Positions 52,879 through 64,000 of a stretch of DNA of 64,000 nucleotides are shown here, piece after piece. The translations under genes and the position numbers were made by a program. Origin of the DNA: Daucus carota subsp. sativus (taxonomy: Eukaryota; Streptophyta; Magnoliopsida; Apiales; Apiaceae). The notes beneath the pieces were generated by a model, which had not been told where the DNA came from, did not search any database, and was given only the letters and a program-made list of their open reading frames with translations. How positions within the stretch are numbered: position 1 is the stretch's first letter; each line of letters starts with the position of its first letter. The DNA lies in NCBI RefSeq assembly GCF_001625215.2, contig NC_030385.2, positions 43,053,598-43,117,597 on the forward strand, read 5' to 3'.

Positions 52879-53650
52879 TATAAAATTTTTCTTTTCAATC
52901 CGCTATATATATAGAAAAGATCTCCAATATTTACATTTGCCTGCACCATAATCATCTTACATTATGAAAAAATTTCCCTTCTTACAAGACCGATGTCTGA
53001 ACCTGAATTCGGGCAATTACCCTGCAAAAACACCCTTCTCCGGGACTTGATCACTAATCCAAGGCCTACACTTACCGCGGATTGATAACCTTTTTCATTC
53101 ACCCTAAAGATGGTACAGTAAGAGAAAGACTAATAATTGATGATCCAAGATTCAAGATTCAAGAAACAAGCTGGATGAGATCAATAATTCCATTAAAGTT
53201 TGTTGTAGAATTATTAGCACGAGGAACATGGAGACATGTGGAGAAATTATCTCAGGCTTGAGGTTGTGGGGCAAAGAATTCCACTATCTGAGGGCCTATA
53301 ATTAGTCACATTATTATCCATACTGTGGACTTTACTTTGGGTTGTGAACCCTCTTATCAGATAATAGTGAATTTCAGACAGGCTCATAATTATATTTTGA
53401 CATCTGTATGGAAAAGCTGGCTGATTGAAAGCAAAACAGTGAAGATCGTACACATGTTTCATGACCAAATGAAGAACAGGGTTTGAACAAGCTTGAACAA
53501 CCGACATTTTTTTCTTTAAAAAAGAAGCTTTGGTAGCAAAAATTACAAATGACCATAATTTACTTATTGAAACACATGATTACAAATTCAAAGCACATAA
53601 AATAATTTCCCAAGCTGCTTTTCCACCACCCCTGGATTAGACAATGCGTC
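52879..53650. other. Spacer between DUF868 copy 2 and the isocitrate lyase gene
   Basis: It holds the upstream flank of DUF868 copy 2, partly duplicated from the copy 1 flank, and the 3' flank of the isocitrate lyase gene. The small frame at 53247-53507 has no recognisable content. Confidence 0.6.
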
Positions 53651-55552
53651 TCACATTCTTGACTTTGCAATCACCACAGCGCTGCCGCCCATGTTTGTAG
53701 CCCCGGACCTGGTCCATGTTTCTCCGAATTGATCCTCAGTGACTCCTGCAACAACCGCGGTTTTACATCAGTTAAAATTTTATAGTTATTTATGTTAATG
53801 ATCAAATGATAGATGTACCTTTGCCCATGGCAGCGGTGGAAGTGATGCCTCCCTGGACAGTCCTGAGAACCTTGTCGTAGTAATTAGCACCGGACCATTT
53901 CTGATGAGCCAGGGTATCAACACCATGTTTCCTTTCCTCTCTTTGGATCTTCTCAACATAAGCCAGCATTCCCCTCTTTGCATAGTCCTTGGCAAAAGTG
54001 TCCACAATCAAAGCGTCCGCGTGGAAACCAGCAAGTGTTATGAACTGCCAACAATAGCCTAGCTTCGCGATCCTTGGAATGAAATCCATCATTTGCTGGT
54101 CAGTCATGCCTGATGCATCCCAGTTAAATGAAGGGGACAGATTATACGCCAACATGGTTTCAGGTACGACCAATTTCATCCCCTGTGCAAACTCTGAGCA
54201 CTCGTCGTAGTCAGGGCTGGCCGTTTCCATCCAAATAAGGTCACAGATAGGTGCAAAAGCCCAGCCGCGGACAACTGCAGCACTCACAGACCCTTGAAAC
54301 CTGTAGAAACCTTCTCTGGTTCTAGGCAAATCCCAGTCCCAGAACAGATTGACAAGGCCCAATCTCTCAGCAATCTCGCGGCCTTGTACATTTGACAAAC
54401 ACTTGTCAAAACTTGCACAGTTCATCCATTCATTCAATCTCCTCCTCTTCTCAGCCTCCCCAACATTCAGATTCTTGATGGCATCCACAACACAATCCGA
54501 AAAGGTCTTCAATTCAGCCATCGCCAGCCACTTATCCTCAATAGCTTGAAGCTCAGGCGCGCTTTTCCCAGCACCCATTGCAGCTTCCAGGAGTTCAGCC
54601 AGGCCTTTACCCTTAAGATTCGGGTTAGTCACCCCCAAAATAAACTGATGATCCCTGGTGTCAATATTTGACTGGATCAAAGTAGCTCCCACAGCATCAG
54701 TCCTGGCCACCAAAACAGTCTCAGTCCCCATCACATCGAATTGCAACCGTGCTGCAACAAGCCTATTAATATGCTCACTCACAGAAACAAGCACTTTCCC
54801 AGCCATGTGCCCACATTTCTTAGTCACAGAGGACTGATCTTCAATATGCACACCAGCAGCACCACGCTCCACAAAGAGCTTGCACATCTTGACAGTAGCC
54901 GTGGCGCCCCCAAACCCCGTGTCACCATCAGCAATGATAGGCTTCAAGTAATCAATAAAAGGCGTTTTAGCCCTCTCCTCACGGCTCAAACTCATCCGCG
55001 CCTCTCTCTGCTTCCTGTCATGATACAGCTGAGCCATAAAGAGGTGTTCCACCTTATTAGGCACAGTATCATAAGGATAGTCCGCCAGGTCCGGGCCAGG
55101 CTCATTGGTGGAGGTATGAGTCGACGAGCATTGCCATCCAGACACGTAAATTGAGTCCAAATGCTTGGCCATCATAGTCACTTGGACAGGGTCAAGTGCT
55201 CCAAAAGTCCTTGAAGTTGTGCCATTGGCTTGGTGTGCCTTCAGGGTCCTCCACAGCTTCTTGGCTAGCTCATCAGAGGGATAGCTTAGCTTCAGGTCAC
55301 CGCGGAGCGAGACCACGTCCCGGGCTGAATAAGGACGGCGAGTGAGCCTGAATCTGTCAGAGTTCCACCATGCTTGCACCTCAGCTACCTCTGCTTCAAA
55401 CCTCCGCTCTTCCTCCAGAATCTGTAAAAACAAAATGCATGCAACAATATTTAATACCGATCAACAATAAGCATGATCTTGTCACCTATGCAGATACAAT
55501 ATTACTTAAATAAATGTATTACCATTGAAGCATTTGAGAAAGATGCAGACAT
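53651..55552 (-). CDS. ICL: Isocitrate lyase, glyoxysomal
   Basis: Cleaves isocitrate to glyoxylate and succinate in the glyoxylate cycle, letting seedlings turn stored lipid into sugar. Three exons (minus strand), 55523-55552, 53819-55421 and 53651-53745, give 575 residues, the usual plant length. The 10-residue first exon [10 protein letters not shown] joins [19 protein letters not shown]. Seen: substrate and metal-site blocks [16 protein letters not shown] and GVHIEDQSS; the catalytic signature KKCGH (about 211-215), including the active-site Cys; [58 protein letters not shown]; and [13 protein letters not shown]. The C-terminus is SRM, a type 1 peroxisomal targeting signal also found in other plant isocitrate lyases. 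No frameshift or missing key residue was seen. Expression is likely confined to germination and senescence, as in the family. Confidence 0.97.
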
Positions 55553-55628
55553 GGCTAGAACTCTAATAGTATTTTGGTAAATATTGTGAAATATGAGTAT
55601 ATTATGAAAATATTATGAGGAGTGCCCT

Positions 55629-55640
55629 CAATTTATAGGC
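55629..55640 (-). promoter_or_regulatory. Probable TATA box of the isocitrate lyase gene
   Basis: The minus strand reads GCCTATAAATTGAG, about 80 bases upstream of the ATG, a normal spacing for a leader of about 45-50 bases. Confidence 0.6.
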
Positions 55641-61667
<6,027 letters not shown>

Positions 61668-61854
61668 CAGAGGCGGATCTTAGAAGGGGCAAGAGGGGGC
61701 AACTGACCCCCCTTAATTTTTTTGTTTGTTAATATTATACATATTTTTAGGTTGTAAAATTAAAATTGACTCTCCTTAATTTTTTTGTGACCCCTTTTAA
61801 TTTTTTTTACAAAAAAATTGACCCCCCTTAACTTAATAGTCAGATCCGCCACTG
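61668..61854. mobile_element. Short hAT-type MITE with 8-bp target duplication
   Basis: Termini CAGAGGCGGATC and GATCCGCCACTG are inverted repeats with one mismatch. They are flanked by an exact 8-bp duplication TACACGTT (61660-61667 and 61855-61862). Length is 187 bp, with internal GACCCCCCTTAA repeats. Terminus and duplication size fit a widespread plant hAT MITE type. Confidence 0.88.
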
Positions 61855-61862
61855 TACACGTT

Positions 61863-64000
61863 AACACTATAAACTAAAAATTCGAACAATTTCAAATACA
61901 TTCTGCAGTCTAAAATATTGGAAATAAATCACTTTTTAGTAATAGGCAGATACGGTGTCTCTGTCTTGCGAATAGCTGGGTTGAAATGCATAAATTTCTT
62001 AAATTTGTATAAGAAGGATGAAAGTAAATGAAACTGGGAGGCTGCCGCCTGCAACTAACCTTTCAATTTAATAACTAGTGTCAATGTTAGTATTGATACG
62101 ATATTTTTCTAATATGATTCGCGTACATATATAGCACGTTGTACTCTGTATTATATTATGATAAGCCAGTACTGTTATCATATCATATATATTTCAAATC
62201 GCAAATTGATTCATACATGAGACTTTCTAGATCTAATCTGCTCCTCTCTATATGTATGCTTCTATTTGGACGGTAATATGTGGGCATAATTTTTTTTTTT
62301 ATAGATATACTAGAGCAACTAATAGTATCTAATATATATATCCAAATTATTACAAATAAATTAAAATTCAATTGCAAATGGGGCAACTGTCCCATATAAG
62401 CCTTGTAATTAACTGATATTTAACGATTTTCTTATATATTAAAATAACGTATAGATTGATTTAAAAATGTTTTTTCTCTTATTTATAAGTCAATAAAAAA
62501 TAAGATTTAAAATTCTCATATTTTAATATATAATTTAGAATTTAATATATATACGGTTCAAATAAATTAATATTAATAGAATTCAATAATCGGATTCCAA
62601 AACTCCAGGCATCACTAAATTTATATTTAACTGACCTCGGAATTGATATATATCCCATAGTAGAGTTTGAAAATGACATTGATCATGTTTGTCTCTCCTA
62701 TTTTAAAATTCAAAATTTATTTACGCAATATATGTACATAATATATACATACTTATTTTTGAATGTCAATATTTAAAGATTTTAATATACTCATATTTAA
62801 TAAATCATTATTTTTCAAAATAATAATATTGTTACTACACATTTTCCTTCTTAAAATAGAATTTTATTTATGAAAAATATGATAAATTAAGTAAGTTTTA
62901 CTGAAAAGTTAGTTCCATGTGGCAGTATCGATTTAATGTGAATTTTTTTTGTCTGACAGAAAACGATTGCCAATTAGACCCAATTTCAAATCACTTAATA
63001 TTTTATCCTATCATATGTTTTCAATTATTTCTGATTTGCGATCAAACAACCAACCATTTAATGAGATTTATTGATACAGTATTAGTAGTATATTTTAATT
63101 TTCGACCAACTGTCCAAACGACCACTCATTAAAGAGGTCTGTTGATACAAACTGTCTAGATAAATGGTACTCAGGCAAGTAGGACTACATCAATGAAGGG
63201 GGATTATTTCCGTATGTATCAACAACTCCCATCTAAACTTTTACACTTTCTGTTTTGATATCTTACACTGTAATTTCTTGTGTTATCATATTTTATATTT
63301 TTTACAATATATAATATTAAAATTTATTTATAAAAATATTTTATTTTTGAATAAATAACTAAACATCTATATATTTATTCTAAAAAATATTTAGAACTCA
63401 CTATATATCGTTATGCAGATTGCAGAGAGTATATATTTCAGGGTATTTAACTATTTATCATAGTTGAGATAAGTACGGGAAAAATGGTGATAAGGCAGAC
63501 GCCAGGGCTGCGTGTGGAGAAGATAAAGATGGCAGAGCTGGATTTATCTTCAGTGACACAAGTTAGTAGTATTAGTCAGAAGACTCGGAACTAACTTACG
63601 GAAAGAAACAAGATCTTTAGATGAAGAATTTGAGAACGCTACTCAACGTCAAGTATATCTTATATTAGTACTAGTATTTCTAGTATTTTATATTAAAATG
63701 GTTGCATAATGGTTGCATGTAGCATGCATGATTATGATTTGGTTCATCCAATAATGTGGGTGAGTAGCAGGAACTAGGAAGTGCTTTTTGTGGCTTTCAA
63801 GACTTTTTGAGGCTTTCAAGACGAGAAGTTTCCATATTTTAATTGATCAAAATTTTTATCTCCAACATTGTTGACATATATACCTCCTGTCCTCGGTCCT
63901 CAGCGCTGCCTGTTTTAATGGGATTTTTTTTAACACATTCACACCGCTGAATTTTCAAGATACTTATCCGATACTTATCGGATGTTTAGGACATCGCATT
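61863..64000. other. Intergenic, AT-rich, no gene recognised
   Basis: No coding region, RNA gene or bounded repeat could be supported. The frames at 62183-62395 and 62917-63132 look like chance. Confidence 0.5.

Overview
The window is nuclear DNA of a flowering plant, most likely a eudicot. It is AT-rich, its genes have plant-type GT-AG introns, and it carries many plant MITEs, hAT-like elements and Helitrons. The protein families are land-plant ones: clade III glutamate receptor-like channel, Spg1-type small GTPase, HD-ZIP IV homeodomain-START factor, SYP13-type syntaxin, DUF868 and glyoxysomal isocitrate lyase. I cannot fix the family or species from sequence alone.

Layout: 1-3.7 kb is intergenic and holds a hAT-like element with a nested Stowaway-like MITE. 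A six-exon GLR gene (+) occupies 3.7-8.3 kb and a six-exon Spg1/Tem1-like GTPase gene (+) 9.3-10.9 kb. A ten-coding-exon HD-ZIP IV gene (-, copy A) lies at 12.7-16.2 kb, converging on the GTPase gene; its inferred leader exon and TATA box are at 17.45-17.55 kb. From 10.5 to about 37.7 kb the window is a layered segmental duplication. An older, diverged copy (copy C, 21.46-25.59 kb) keeps only the last two GTPase exons and most of the last HD-ZIP exon. It is joined through a 14-bp filler to a nearly identical copy of the A gene (copy B, 31.2-34.7 kb). A 5.4-kb Helitron-like element (25638-31028) sits inside the start of the B block, and the matching empty site is visible in copy A at 12519/12520. 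The near-identity of A and B stops just upstream of the core promoter (about 17.62 and 36.13 kb). Beyond that the two flanks still align but are clearly diverged, and copy A alone carries a 964-bp Mutator-like foldback element whose empty site is in copy B.

From 38.2 to 40 kb there is a short Helitron with an RPA-like remnant and a MITE. A 13-exon SYP13-type syntaxin gene (+) follows at 40.0-45.4 kb, with an orphan, phase-compatible second terminal exon 3.5 kb downstream (48.9-49.1 kb). Two tandem single-exon DUF868 genes (-) occupy 49.9-52.9 kb, and a three-exon isocitrate lyase gene (-) ending in the peroxisomal signal SRM occupies 53.65-55.55 kb. The last 8.4 kb is gene-poor, with a long (AT)n tract and a small hAT-type MITE.

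The genes do not form a pathway; each is an ordinary independently transcribed plant gene. The unusual content is the recent history of the HD-ZIP IV locus (duplication, apparent overwriting of an older paralogue, then transposon insertions that mark the order of events) and the possible alternative last exon of the syntaxin gene. All exon boundaries were worked out by hand from splice sites, reading phase and family conservation. No database search was possible.
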